DNA of 48,061 nucleotides from assembly GCA_029821635.1 (NCBI GenBank), contig JALGSW010000009.1:1-48061 (forward strand), written 5' to 3'. Of this stretch, positions 1 to 10,200 are shown piece by piece. Source of the DNA: Candidatus Zipacnadia bacterium (lineage in GTDB: Bacteria > Armatimonadota > Zipacnadia > Zipacnadales > UBA5352). The notes beneath the pieces were generated by a model that was not told the origin of the DNA, did not search any database, and worked only from the letters and a program-made list of their open reading frames with translations. Every line of letters begins with the position of its first letter. Position 1 is the stretch's first letter. A program made the position numbers and the translations under genes.

Positions 1-29
1 AGCGTCAGCGCGACGGCGATTCGGATCAT
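1..29 (-). CDS. N-terminus of a secreted protein, cut by the window edge
   Basis: Only the first nine codons are present (M-I-R-I-A-V-A-L-T), reading leftward out of the window. The ATG overlaps the stop of the preceding gene in a TGATG arrangement, the same junction seen between the two largest genes of this block. The basic then hydrophobic start resembles a signal peptide. The function cannot be judged. It shows that the operon continues beyond the left edge. Confidence 0.5.
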
Positions 30-2311
30 CAGTTCGCCTCCAGCAGGTAGACTCGCCCGCGTGTCTCATCGAGCGTGACGGTGATGGGTGCGGCGCCGCA
101 GCCGGCGGTACCACCGGTGGTCAGCTCCGCGACGATCGTGAAGCCCTCGGGCGGCGTGACGGTGCACTCCACCGCGCCCGGCGTCTCGTATTCGCCGACC
201 AGCAGCAGGCCGCGGTCGCCTGCGCGGATGGCGCTCAGGTGCACGGTCGGCGCGTCACAACTCGCGTCCGGCAGCAGCTCGCCGCCGATGATCAAGTCCT
301 CGTAGGGCTTGAGCAGCGCCACCACCTGCGCCACCGCGCGCATGTCCGCCGCGTCGAAGCCCGCGGAGGTGTAGTAGCCAGCGCCACGACCGCCGTTGAG
401 CAGCACCTCAAGCAGAATGCAGCGCAGCGTCTCGGCGGGCATCTCCCCGAGGTCCCCCGGCTGCAGCCACGGGATGATGTCGCTGTAGCGGATCAGCTCG
501 CGGTTGCGGCGGATCTCGTCGCCGATCGGCGCCGGGCGGAAGCCGTAGAGCGAGGGCATCGCGCACTGCAGGAGGTCTGGGTAGAGCGTCTGCCAGTCCC
601 AGACGTCGTGGTAGATGCCCTCGGGCACCACGTCGTAGGCGCCCGCCTGCAACGTCACGCCGGGCGAGATCTCCCGGATGCGGTCCTTCACCGCACGGTA
701 GAACTCGGCGCCCTGGTGGGAGATGAACTCGTCCCACGTGCCGTCGAAGCCTTGATAGGCGGCCTGGCAGCGCGAGCACTTCTGCGCCTCATCGTTGCCC
801 TGCCGATCGCCGCCATACCAGCCGGTGAAGACCTCGCAGTCGTAGAACAGCCACTCGGCGTCGGTCCACGAGTAGCGCTCGGCGACGACATTCACCTCGT
901 CCTGCCACGCCTGCCCACGGTAGGATGGGCAGAGCCAGTTCGCGGGCTGCCCATCGATCTGGCACATCACCTCCGGCAGGTCCTTCGCCTGACCCTTGAC
1001 CGCGTGCAGCGGGCTGGAGTTGCTCACGATGTCGAGGCCCATCGCCCGCGCGCGCTCGATCTCCGCGGACAGTGCGGCGTCATCGGCCTTGCCGTAGCGC
1101 GGGAATACCGGGACCGAGCTGAAGCCGCAGGCCGCGTAGCTCTCGAGGAAGTCCGGCCACTTCTGCCAGAACATCTGCGTCATCCACGCCATCGAGAGGT
1201 GGATCTGCTCGAAGCCCTCGACCGAATCGACGTGCACGGCCTCGATCGTGTAGCTCTCGGGCTCCTGCATCCCGGTGTCCCACTGGCAGCCGAGGCGCAC
1301 GGTGCCGGTCCAGCCGTCCTCGTGGTCGGTCGCGAAGAACAGCGTGCCCCAGTCGGTGATGTAGACTCCGCGCGTGGGGACGGTGTAGCGCGTGAAGGTG
1401 CCACCGTCGTCCTCCGCGATGGTCATCGGGATGTCATCGGCAACCGTGCCGCCGAAGCGCGGGTTGAGCAGCCACCGGCGCAACGTGACACCGTCGGGCA
1501 CGTCCACGATGAGGTCGCAGGCCTTGCCCAGCGTCCCCTCGGGGCGGTTGTCGTAGCCGTTGAGCGTCTGGAATGACTGGAAGTTCTCTCCGGCGAAGAT
1601 CGTCGCCTTGGGGAAGAACGCGGTGACGCCGCCGGACGTGAAGCGGTGCACGAGGAAGCCGCCCGCGTAGGCCGGGGAGTCACCGGCGTCGGCCACCGTG
1701 AAGTCGCCCGCGAAGACCCACAGCTCGTCGCTGGCGATGAAGCTCGTCTGGCCCTGGATCACGAAGCCGACGTAGCGCCCGGCGGCCCGCAGGCCCTCGA
1801 AGCGCAACGGGAAGGTGTATGCCTCGCCGACCTCATCGGGCACGCCGAAAGCAGCCCGGTCGGCGTCGCTAAGCCGGTCGAAGCGGCCGACCTCGCGCCA
1901 TGAGGAGGCGTCGTCGCTCACCAGCGCAATGACCTCGTTGGGGAACTTGAGCCCGCCCTGCTCCGCGCCGCCGAGGAGGCGGATGCCGATCTCCTTGATC
2001 GGCTCGATCACGCCGAGGTCGAGCTGGATGTTCACGTTCGGGTCGCCCGCCCACGCGACCGCGTTGGCGTCGAACCAGATGCGGTCATCGGGCCGGTAGC
2101 CCAGCTCACCGTCGGTGAGGTCGAGCAGGTCGGTCTCGTTGGAGGTGAGCCGGTAGGAGGGCACGGACGAGTAGAGATAGGGCTTGCCGAGCGCGAGGTC
2201 CGTCTGGCCCTCCAGCAGTTCGAACGGCCGGCCCTGTTGCGCCGGCTCCTGCGCGAGCGCAGGCGCGATGATGAGCGCGATGAGTGTGAGAGCGATCAGC
2301 GTGTTGCGCAT
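29..2311 (-). CDS. Secreted discoidin-like plus TIM-barrel glycosidase-like protein (760 aa)
   Basis: The start at 2311 was chosen because it follows a GGAG ribosome site (ggagccaccacc-ATG) and opens a clean signal peptide ending near ALA-Q. The longer upstream reading frame only translates the palindromic repeat in the intergenic gap. After the signal peptide, residues about 30-190 look like an F5/8 type C (discoidin-like) beta-sandwich. Residues about 360-680 look like a (beta/alpha)8 barrel of glycoside-hydrolase type. In EWLFYDCEVF, Asp491 and Glu493 sit at what could be a barrel strand end and are candidate acids. CSRC at the following helix could bind metal. A short C-terminal beta domain follows. 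No family could be named. It is the last complete gene of a minus-strand run of secreted proteins, so a role in extracellular or periplasmic glycan breakdown is inferred. Confidence 0.75.
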   Translation of the reverse strand: MRNTLIALTLIALIIAPALAQEPAQQGRPFELLEGQTDLALGKPYLYSSVPSYRLTSNETDLLDLTDGELGYRPDDRIWFDANAVAWAGDPNVNIQLDLGVIEPIKEIGIRLLGGAEQGGLKFPNEVIALVSDDASSWREVGRFDRLSDADRAAFGVPDEVGEAYTFPLRFEGLRAAGRYVGFVIQGQTSFIASDELWVFAGDFTVADAGDSPAYAGGFLVHRFTSGGVTAFFPKATIFAGENFQSFQTLNGYDNRPEGTLGKACDLIVDVPDGVTLRRWLLNPRFGGTVADDIPMTIAEDDGGTFTRYTVPTRGVYITDWGTLFFATDHEDGWTGTVRLGCQWDTGMQEPESYTIEAVHVDSVEGFEQIHLSMAWMTQMFWQKWPDFLESYAACGFSSVPVFPRYGKADDAALSAEIERARAMGLDIVSNSSPLHAVKGQAKDLPEVMCQIDGQPANWLCPSYRGQAWQDEVNVVAERYSWTDAEWLFYDCEVFTGWYGGDRQGNDEAQKCSRCQAAYQGFDGTWDEFISHQGAEFYRAVKDRIREISPGVTLQAGAYDVVPEGIYHDVWDWQTLYPDLLQCAMPSLYGFRPAPIGDEIRRNRELIRYSDIIPWLQPGDLGEMPAETLRCILLEVLLNGGRGAGYYTSAGFDAADMRAVAQVVALLKPYEDLIIGGELLPDASCDAPTVHLSAIRAGDRGLLLVGEYETPGAVECTVTPPEGFTIVAELTTGGTAGCGAAPITVTLDETRGRVYLLEAN

Positions 2312-2350
2312 GGTGGTGGCTCCTTGAGTGGCACTGTCGTGCCGTTCCTC

Positions 2351-2435
2351 CGTTTGTAGGACGGGCATCCTGCCCGTCTGTTGTCCGTGGCTCGGCTGGG
2401 ACACGGCGACGGGCTGGAAGCCCGTCCTACAAACG
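2351..2435. repeat. Double-hairpin palindromic interspersed repeat
   Basis: A 16-base perfect inverted repeat (CGTTTGTAGGACGGGC at 2351-2366 and its complement at 2420-2435) encloses two smaller hairpins, ACGGGC-atcc-TGCCCGT near 2361-2377 and a GACGGGC-tggaa-GCCCGTC hairpin at 2409-2427. It fills the 139-base gap between two genes of one operon. Read through, it gives peptide strings of the TGFQPV / TGRMPVLQT type, which I recall as a hallmark of REP-like repeats in Planctomycetota and Armatimonadota genomes. It could also stabilise or attenuate the operon mRNA. Confidence 0.7.
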
Positions 2436-2450
2436 ACACACGGCGACGGA

Positions 2451-3728
2451 TCACGGCGCCCGCAACTCCAGCGTCTCCCCCGCATCGGTGGTGATCGTCA
2501 TGCTCACGTCCGGGTGCACGCGCACCTCGAACTGCGGGATGCCGTAGAACTGCGCCAGCGCGGGCGGCATGTCCACTGAGGAGCGCACGACTACGTCCTC
2601 CCCGTCCGCATGGACCTCAATGCGCGTGTCCGCGGGCGTGAGAGGCGGGCCGACCTTCGCCGCGGCGACCTTCAGATCGCCCGCGATGATCGGCGGCCAC
2701 GCGATCTGCACCCACGGGATCGGCCCGCTGAGCAGGTCGCCTGCCAGCGGCTCGTTCGCGGAGATGACCACGCCGTCGATCGGCAGCACGCGCTCTCCCT
2801 GGCCGAGCTTCTGCTCCATGGCGCCAAGGGCCAGCCGCCACGGGCGTCCGTTGCGCCAGACGATCAACGGGCTCGGAATGCCGCTCGCACGGTCGTCGGA
2901 CATCGTGTTCTCGCCGATGCCCGCCATGATCGTCACGAAGCTCGTTCCGTTGGTGACGACAACGCCCCGCAGCGCGTGCCCGGCCTCGGGAACGCCGCTG
3001 ATTGTCGCGAGCGCGATCGGCTCGACACGGTGGTGCTCCCACTCGACCGGCATCTCCACGTCGCGTGGCACCGCGAGGAACACGTCGCCGACGCGCAGCG
3101 CCTGCATCATGCCCCCGGAGAAGGCCAGCGCAACGTCGCCCAGCGCGAGATCGCCCTCCGCCGGGCCATCCAGCAGCAGCCGACGCGCGGTCGCGGGCAG
3201 CGCCTCAGCAAACACCGCCAGCTCCGCGTCGCTCAGCGGCACGTCCGCGAGGAGCGTCGCCGGATCGTGGAAGATCGCGTAGTCCCACGCAAGCCCGCGT
3301 GAATCGATGTTCGTGAGCGTCAGTGTGTGCGGGCCGGCGGTCAGCGGGATGCGCGCGCGGCCCGCGCCGGGCGCCGCGAGTGTGATCGCGCCGAAGTCGG
3401 CCCACGTGCCCGTGCCGGGCAGCAGCACGTCCTCCAGCCCCGGCACGACCTCGCCATCGACGCGCACCTCGCGGCGCGTATCGGGCCACTGCAGCGCGTA
3501 GCCGAGTGTCAGGCAGTAGTCGCCCGCCTCGGCCACCTCGAACGCGCAGGTGACCGCCACGCCAGGCTCCTCCCAGTAGCTGACGCACTTGCCCCCGGAG
3601 GCCGCCGGGCGGTCGAGCACGCGCACCTGCCCGCCCGCCTCCGTGTATTCCTCGGCCTCGATGGTGATGCTCGGCAGGTCGGCGGAGGCCACCGACGCCG
3701 CCAGCAGCAGCGCGAGTGCGATCCTCAT
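2451..3728 (-). CDS. Secreted protein with N-terminal CBM6/CBM35-like module (425 aa)
   Basis: Signal peptide at residues 1-16 (cleavage near ASA-D). Residues about 20-160 carry the IEAEEYT opening and the aromatic/Gly pattern of a CBM6/CBM35-like carbohydrate-binding beta-sandwich, ending in the typical LTNIDSRGLAWDYAIF-like strand. The remaining 260 residues look mostly beta and match nothing I recognise. The start ATG overlaps the stop of the upstream gene by four bases (ATGA at 3725-3728), so translation is probably coupled to the lyase-like protein before it. It likely helps bind or process the same glycan in the periplasm or outside. No catalytic residues can be named. Confidence 0.75.
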   Translation of the reverse strand: MRIALALLLAASVASADLPSITIEAEEYTEAGGQVRVLDRPAASGGKCVSYWEEPGVAVTCAFEVAEAGDYCLTLGYALQWPDTRREVRVDGEVVPGLEDVLLPGTGTWADFGAITLAAPGAGRARIPLTAGPHTLTLTNIDSRGLAWDYAIFHDPATLLADVPLSDAELAVFAEALPATARRLLLDGPAEGDLALGDVALAFSGGMMQALRVGDVFLAVPRDVEMPVEWEHHRVEPIALATISGVPEAGHALRGVVVTNGTSFVTIMAGIGENTMSDDRASGIPSPLIVWRNGRPWRLALGAMEQKLGQGERVLPIDGVVISANEPLAGDLLSGPIPWVQIAWPPIIAGDLKVAAAKVGPPLTPADTRIEVHADGEDVVVRSSVDMPPALAQFYGIPQFEVRVHPDVSMTITTDAGETLELRAP

Positions 3729-6700
3729 GGCGCCACCGCCCTCAGCACGACGTGTTCGCCCGGCTCAAGGTCGACCGTGATCGCGCCTCCCTGCGCGCCG
3801 AGGGCCTGGCCGTCGCCGGCCTCGCCCGCGATGAAGAGCGTGCAGGCGGCTCCGTCCGGGACCTGCCCGCTCCACTGCCGCGCCTCGCCGGAGAGGTTGT
3901 GCAGCACGATCCAGGAGCCCGCTTCATCTGTGAAGCGCAGGCCGCGCACGCCATCGGCCTCTATCGGCTGGACGTCGCTCGCGAACTCCGAGCGGTACGG
4001 CAGCACCTCGCACAGGAACCAGTGATCGGTGCCCGCGGGATAGGTGGTGCGCTTGTCCGGCTCCTCGGGAGTGGCGCTGTCGGCGTCCTTGAGGAGCAGC
4101 TCGCGGCCGCGGAACTTCTCCGGCACATCGAGGTAGAAGACCTCACTGGGCGCGGTCTCGATGCTCGCATAGTTGTGCGCGTGGATGCGCGCGAGCAGCG
4201 GACCGTACTTGAAGGTGTCGGCCATTGCGGGCGAGGGCTCCAACTCACCGTTGCCGCGCCCGAAGCGCAGGCGGCCCCAGACGCCCGCGGTCTCGTAGTC
4301 CTCCAGCGCGGTGATGTGCAGCAGGCCGACGAGGCGGTCCTTCGACGCGAACCACTGCTGCGTGCCCTCCCACGGGAGGGTCTCCGAGTTGCCGCCGTGG
4401 CGCGGGTTGGTGACCCGGTAGCGGACCGCGATCGACGCGAAGTCATCGCCGCCAATGATCTGCGAGAACTCCTCCGCGCCCGAGACGTAACGCGCGTTGC
4501 GCCAGTGTATTCCCTCCGCGTTGAGGCGGAACTCGCTGGTGGCGATCAGCAGCGCGCCGATCTCGTCAGGGTCGCGCTCGAAGGGCGCGTTGAGGCAACC
4601 GATGAAGGTGTCCTTGCCGATCTGCCCCGGGCCGAAGTCGCGACCGTTGGCGGCGAAGGAGAACGGCCCGAAGCGCGCGCGCGGCGCCTGCACGTTCTCG
4701 TCGAACATGATGTAGCCGTCGGCCAGCGGCGCCTCGGGCATATCCCGCCACCACGGCACCGCGAAGACCGAGTGGACGCTGTCATTGGCGCCGGTGCGCT
4801 CGATGGCGATGTTCGCGACGCGCTTGTTGCGCTCATCGCCTGTGATGGTCGCGACGATGTCCGCGCCCTGGGAGTGCGCCCAGGCGTTGGAGTGCTTCCA
4901 CGACGGATCGGTGTAGTTCTCCACGAGGCCGGAGGGCTCGACCGTAATCGGGTAGAACTCGACGGTCTCCGCGATGATACGCCGCGCCTGCTCGTTGCCG
5001 GTGTATTCGAGGTAGCGCGCGAGCCAGCTTATGTTCAGGTTGTGATAGCCGAAGCACTCGTTCTGCGTCCCGTGGTAGATCATCCCGCCCATCGGGTAGA
5101 CCGTGTCCTCGAGGAAGTCGAGGAAGAGCTGCACGTGGTCCGCGAACTTCTGATCGCCCCAGACGCGGTGCGCCAGCTCGCAGATCAGCAGGTAGTAGAC
5201 GTCCTGGTTCGGGTAGTTGCCCGCCCCGTACGCGCCGGTGGTGAAGTTGTTCAGCCCGTAGGCCTCGTACTGGTGCTCCACGCAGACGCGCATGTCTGCG
5301 ACCCACTCCTGCTCCTTCGCGGGCAGGAGCAGCCACGGGAGGTTCTGCTTGAGCTGCCAGTACGCGTCGAAGGTCGGCCCGAGCGTGAAGCGCGGGATGT
5401 TCGGGTCTGCGCCGTAGATCGCCTGGCGGCCGGGGTTCCAGTCGCCATCACGCTGGTTCTGCAGCACGCCCTGTATCGTGTCGAAGAGGTTCGCGACGAT
5501 CAGCGGGTCGGCATGGTGCGCGCTGCGCGGGTGGGTGAGCGCCCAGGCCATCGTGAGGCAGTTGCGGCCCAGCGTCGCGAAGCTCCACGCGTTCTCGACC
5601 TGCAGATAGCCCGCCTCACCCTTAACGTAGCCGGTGGGGGCGCGCGAGTAGCGCGTTGCCGCCTCGTTGAGCGCAGCAACGTAGGGGTTCGCGTCGAGGT
5701 CCGCCGGCTGCGCCTCCAGCGGATGCGCGCGCGCCTCGGTCATGATCTCGTCGAAGCGCGCGATGTAGTCCTGAACGCTCGCGACGGTCGCCTTCGCGTT
5801 GGTGCCCATCTCCGCCTCGACGGCGTACTGCGCATCGCGCAGCGCCCAGTCGAGCATCGAGAGCGCCATCGCCTGGTACTCGTCTGGCTCGCCGACGCGC
5901 TGCTTCAGCGCATCAAACTCCTGCGTCGCGCGTATAATCATCGGACGCACCTCCGCAAGGTCGGCCAGGCTCTGTACGCGCTCGCGTTCGCGACGGTCGG
6001 CCTCCTCGACGTCCCACGCGAGCGTCACGTCATCCCAATACACGGTGCCGCCGCCAAAGTAGTTGAAGAGATTGATCTGCAACCGTGGCGTCTCCGGGCC
6101 GATCTCCACGCCCCCGGTGACCTGCTGCCAGTCGTCGGCGCTCGGGTCGCCGCCGAAGTGTTCGTTGCCGGTGCCGCGCCCCTCGGCGCTGATGTAGCTG
6201 ATGCGCACGACAGGCCCGTTGCCGACCTTGGTCGGCTCGATCTCGCACTTCGTCCATGCGGAGATCAGGTAGGGCCCCGGCTCCAGTGGCACGGTGATCT
6301 GGTAGCTGCCGCGATAGTCGGCGCTCTGGCAGCGCACCGCGACGCAGGCCGAGCCGTCACGTCCACCGTTCTCCAGCCATTGCAGTTCGCTCTCGGTGCC
6401 CCAGTCCTGCGCGCGCCAGAGCTGCGGCTGGCGGTCGTCGAGGGTCAGCTCGAAGCCCCCGTTGGGGAGCACGTTCGTGCCATCCTTGCGCATCGGGGCG
6501 TAGAGCGCCGCCATCTGTTCGCGCCACGAGCCGAGCTGCGCGACCTCATCGCCCTCGGGAGCCACCACGCGGATGTCATCGAGCGCGATGGTGGTGCTCT
6601 CCGCGTCCTCCGCGCTCACCATAAACTGCACGAAGCTGATGCGCACAAGGTCCTCAAGCAGGTTGCTCTCGGTCTTCGGCGCGAGGCCCGCTATGTGCAG

Positions 6701-7228
6701 CCGGCGCTTCTGCCAGCCGGTGAAGTCGAGCGTGATCTCGTCGCGCGGGGCGGTGTAGTAGAGCGTAGGCTCACCGGCGCGGATGACGCCGAGCGTCGGC
6801 CTAACGGTGGCGCCGGAGCCGTCGCCGCGGATCATGAAATCCAGCGCGTAGACCTCGCTGAAGTCGATCCGCCCCCCGGGCCGGTTGGTGGTCCAGGCGA
6901 AGTTGAAGTCCTCGTAGTCGGTGGCGAACTGCAGCGCCCTGCCACGCTCACCGCCCGCATCGATGACCTCGATGGTCGCGTTGTCCTTGCATTGCCACGT
7001 GCCGAGATTGGCGTCCTCGAAGTCCCAGGCGACGACCTCGGCGGCCGGGCGCACCGGCTCGGTGTCCTGCGCGAAGGCGACGGTGGTGGTGAGCAGCACA
7101 ACTGCAAACAGCAGGGCGGGCAGGGAAGCTTCGGCGCTGACGCGCCTCGCCCTCGCTGCGCGAGGGCCGCCCCTCCTGACGGCAAACGACGTCGCGCCGT
7201 CGCCGAACGACATCTTCCCCACTCTCAT
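3725..7228 (-). CDS. Secreted multimodular alpha-toroid protein, polysaccharide-lyase-like (1167 aa)
   Basis: Two carbohydrate-binding-like beta-sandwiches come first (residues about 60-200, opening VVAWDFEDANLGTW, and about 230-385, opening NVLPNGGFEL, a CBM4/9-type start). Then come a helical linker, a long helical domain with repeated Trp/Tyr/His positions (about 420-780) and a beta-rich C-terminal half. This toroid plus beta-sandwich order is that of polysaccharide lyases (PL8-like) and related enzymes. NYTDPSWKHSNAWAH holds candidate Asn, His and Tyr residues. The family is inferred, not proven. The ATG at 7228 overlaps the previous stop (TGATG). The ATG at 7213, after GGGGAAG, is a second candidate. 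The first ~45 residues are odd: a long Arg/Ala-rich stretch precedes the hydrophobic signal segment, and its DNA resembles an interspersed repeat. Confidence 0.7.
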   Translation of the reverse strand: MRVGKMSFGDGATSFAVRRGGPRAARARRVSAEASLPALLFAVVLLTTTVAFAQDTEPVRPAAEVVAWDFEDANLGTWQCKDNATIEVIDAGGERGRALQFATDYEDFNFAWTTNRPGGRIDFSEVYALDFMIRGDGSGATVRPTLGVIRAGEPTLYYTAPRDEITLDFTGWQKRRLHIAGLAPKTESNLLEDLVRISFVQFMVSAEDAESTTIALDDIRVVAPEGDEVAQLGSWREQMAALYAPMRKDGTNVLPNGGFELTLDDRQPQLWRAQDWGTESELQWLENGGRDGSACVAVRCQSADYRGSYQITVPLEPGPYLISAWTKCEIEPTKVGNGPVVRISYISAEGRGTGNEHFGGDPSADDWQQVTGGVEIGPETPRLQINLFNYFGGGTVYWDDVTLAWDVEEADRRERERVQSLADLAEVRPMIIRATQEFDALKQRVGEPDEYQAMALSMLDWALRDAQYAVEAEMGTNAKATVASVQDYIARFDEIMTEARAHPLEAQPADLDANPYVAALNEAATRYSRAPTGYVKGEAGYLQVENAWSFATLGRNCLTMAWALTHPRSAHHADPLIVANLFDTIQGVLQNQRDGDWNPGRQAIYGADPNIPRFTLGPTFDAYWQLKQNLPWLLLPAKEQEWVADMRVCVEHQYEAYGLNNFTTGAYGAGNYPNQDVYYLLICELAHRVWGDQKFADHVQLFLDFLEDTVYPMGGMIYHGTQNECFGYHNLNISWLARYLEYTGNEQARRIIAETVEFYPITVEPSGLVENYTDPSWKHSNAWAHSQGADIVATITGDERNKRVANIAIERTGANDSVHSVFAVPWWRDMPEAPLADGYIMFDENVQAPRARFGPFSFAANGRDFGPGQIGKDTFIGCLNAPFERDPDEIGALLIATSEFRLNAEGIHWRNARYVSGAEEFSQIIGGDDFASIAVRYRVTNPRHGGNSETLPWEGTQQWFASKDRLVGLLHITALEDYETAGVWGRLRFGRGNGELEPSPAMADTFKYGPLLARIHAHNYASIETAPSEVFYLDVPEKFRGRELLLKDADSATPEEPDKRTTYPAGTDHWFLCEVLPYRSEFASDVQPIEADGVRGLRFTDEAGSWIVLHNLSGEARQWSGQVPDGAACTLFIAGEAGDGQALGAQGGAITVDLEPGEHVVLRAVAP
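7122..7190. repeat. Probable interspersed repeat inside the signal-peptide coding region
   Basis: GCCCTCGC-tgc-GCGAGGGC (7147-7165) forms an 8-bp hairpin within a GC-rich stretch. On the minus strand the stretch begins GGAGGGGC, which also starts the large palindrome at 40009-40156. It encodes the unusual Arg/Ala-rich segment in front of the hydrophobic core of the signal peptide. I recall similar strings scattered in related metagenome-assembled genomes, but only genome-wide counting would settle it. Confidence 0.35.
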
Positions 7229-10200
7229 CACTCCAATGTCCAGACGGCGAAGCGTTCGGGATCGTTGATCGCGGGGCCGGGCATTGGCGACCACGTCTGC
7301 ATCTCCTCCACCGGCGGATACGGGCGGTAGCGCACCCAGTTGCCGGTCATCTGCGTCCCGCTGCTCGGTTCGACGCCCATCTCACTCCACGGGATCGCCA
7401 TCTCAACCGCCCAGCCGCCGTCGTACTGCCCAACTGCGTGGTGATACGTCCAATCGAGCGTGCGGCCATCCAGACCCTTCGTGAACTGCTGCGAGGCTTC
7501 GGCCGCGTCGATGATGATCTGGCTAAAGACCGCCCGGTCGCCGCTCGGGTTGATCGCGGTGTCCACCGCATCGCGGTTCCAGATCTTCTCCGGCTGCAGC
7601 GTCGGCTGATCCTTCTCGCTCTCCGGGCAGCGGTACGCGATGTAGAGCGCCTCGTCATCCCAGGCCGCCCACGCCTCTGTCGGCTGCTTCGAGGTGCCGA
7701 TTTGCCCCAGCAGACCGAACTCCGCGGCGGGCGCGCCTTGCTGCCAGACCGCGTCATCGAGCTTCCCGTCGATCGTAGGCGGGGCCTCGGCGCGCGCGAC
7801 CGTGTACTCGCGGATGCGGTACAGGTCGCCGGCGGATTTGCCCTCGGTGATCTCGAAGCCCTCCGGCGAGTCCGACGCCTCCAGGATCTCTGCGTAGAGG
7901 CGCCGTGATGGGTAGACGTTCTCCGCGCCCGCTCCGAGCCACACGCGTCCGTCCCAGCCCGGCGGAGCCCAGCGTGCGAGGTCGATCGCCAGCGTCATCT
8001 CGGAGCCCTCGTTGATCGCGTCGCCAAGGCTGACGAAGTCGTCGGGCGCGGTACCGGCGCCCCAGCCGGGGCGGTTGATGGTGCGCTTGGGGTTCAGCAG
8101 CCCGAAGCCCAGCGCGACGCGCTTCGTGTAGCCCTCGGCGGTGTGATAGTCCACCATCAGCCCCGCGAAGGTGCTTGTGTACTGCGGCTTGTGCGAGGGC
8201 ATGCCGCGGCTGAAGCTCCACGCGTCGAAGAACGTGTTCGTGACCTTGAGCTTGAGCACGCGGGCGCTCTCGAACTCCAACCCGCCGTAGCCGTAGCCGT
8301 AGCGCGTGACGGGCGCGTCAGCGATCCCGCCGCCGATGCGCAGGGCTTCCGGCTCAACAACAGCCGCCTGCGGCCGCTGGTAGCCGTCGTAGCTTTCCGT
8401 GCCTGTCCCGATCACATGCAGGCCCTGCGCGGTCACATCCACCTCCGCGACCTCGCCGAACGGGCCCTCCTTGCGCATCTTGTAGGGCGGGATGTCCGGG
8501 GTGTAGGAGCCCGTCACCTCGACCGTCGCCGAGCCGCGCAGCAGCTTCCCGCCGACCTCGCTCGCCACGCGCAGCTCAATCGGCCCCGCGTGAAGCTGCG
8601 CAGGCAGCGGCAGCGCGAACGCGCCATCGGCGAGCGCCACACGCGATGCGAGCAGCAGCACGTCGTCGCGCCAGACGCTCACGAGGGCGCTCTCCCCCGC
8701 GCCCTGCAGGCCCACGCCCAGCGGCACGCCGGCGGCAGCGGCTTCAGCGCAGGTGACGGCGAGCTCGCCCTCGATGGGCGAAGCGGCGCTTAGGGGGAAG
8801 CCGACCTGGTCGCCGTCGGTGGGCAGGGGCACGATCGCCAGCCGCCGATCGCCCAGCACCACCGTGCGCTCACCGCCGGTCAGTCCCTCGGGGAGAACCA
8901 CGATCGCCTCTGCCCCGCCTTCGGGGACAGATATGGTGAGATCAACGGCCCTCTCGGCGATGCGGCCATCCACACTGCACCCCAGCACGTCGGTGCCCTG
9001 GAAGTTCACGCGCAGGCCGCCCACGGAGAACACGCGTGCGGGCGAGTGGCTCAGCACCGCCATCGTCAGGATGTGCTGCGTGGTGGGCAGGTCCAGCTCG
9101 ATGCGTGCGCCGGGCTGATCGATCACCTGCACCTGCAGCAGCTTGCCGACCGCGTCGAGGCCCCATCCGCTCTCGCGGTATACCGCGCGCCGCTCGCCCT
9201 CGCCCAGCGACTCCCACGCTTCGCGACTGTCGCGCAGGCTGTGCACGAAGGCGTAGACCGGGCGGTTGGAGTCGAGGCCCAGCGCGGCGGTGTCGGCGGA
9301 GATCGTTACGCTGCCCGCGTCCTCACGGTGGTCGATCACCGACAGCACCGCGCTCTCACCGTGCTTGAGAGCGTAGGCCTCGACCTCCGTGTTCGGATCG
9401 GTGCGCCAGTCGGGCTGCAGATCGGCTTCAAGCCACTGCATCCGCCGCGTCTCGTAGGCGGCCTCGACGTAGGGCAGCTTCATCAGGAAGTCGCCCGCGC
9501 CCAGCGGCGAGGAGGGCGTGATGCCGAGGCCGATCATGTAGTTGCTGTAGAACGGGAGTGTCGGCGTGCGCCAGTAGAGCGGGACGATCACCTGGTTGGG
9601 GTCGAAGACCTGGCGCATCTTCACCGCACTGAGGCCGTCGGCCGACTCGCGCCACGTGGCGGCGTGCAGGTTCCGGTCGATGCCCTCGTAGAAGCCAATG
9701 TCGAACCACGGGCCCGTGCGCGCGTTGAACCAGACAGCCCGGTCGGCGCCCTGCGCGCGTGAGACTTCGCGGATGCGTCGGTACAGCTCCTCGTAGTGGT
9801 AGTCCTGATCGACACCGAGGTGCTCCCAGTCGATCAGGTTCGAGCCGCCGCCGCCGCCATCGAGGTAGAAGTAGTCGCCCTTGAACTGCTTCATGATCTC
9901 CTCGAACTGGCCGATCAGCTCATCCATGCTCTCCTCGATGCCGAAGCGACGGAGGTGGTTGAGCACCATGTTCGAGTAGGCGTTGAAGACCTGCCCGGTG
10001 CGGTCGCGAGTGATGAACCACTCCGGATGCTCCTGGTAGACATCCGAGTGCGGATGCGCCGCCCAGGCCCAGGTGTAGACCCCAAGCTTCATGCGCGGCG
10101 AGAGCCCGTGCGCTTCGGCGATGAAGTCCTTCAGCCACTGCGTGTCGATCTTCGCCCCCGCACCGGTCTCCACCACGCCGTCGGAGTACCACTCGCCCCA

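Noticed and set aside
2312-2485. N-terminal extension of the 29-2311 gene up to 2485
   Set aside because: The added residues translate the palindromic repeat (TGFQPV/TGRMPV strings) and delay the signal peptide; the ATG at 2311 has its own ribosome site.
3716-7330. A 1204-residue open frame on the plus strand opposite the lyase-like gene
   Set aside because: The translation is rich in Arg/Val/Ala without recognisable motifs, while the minus strand shows a signal peptide, CBM modules and coupled overlaps. High GC leaves the opposite frame open by chance. Other long antisense frames (for example 239-1576, 15337-17340 and 42207-43907) were dropped for the same reason.
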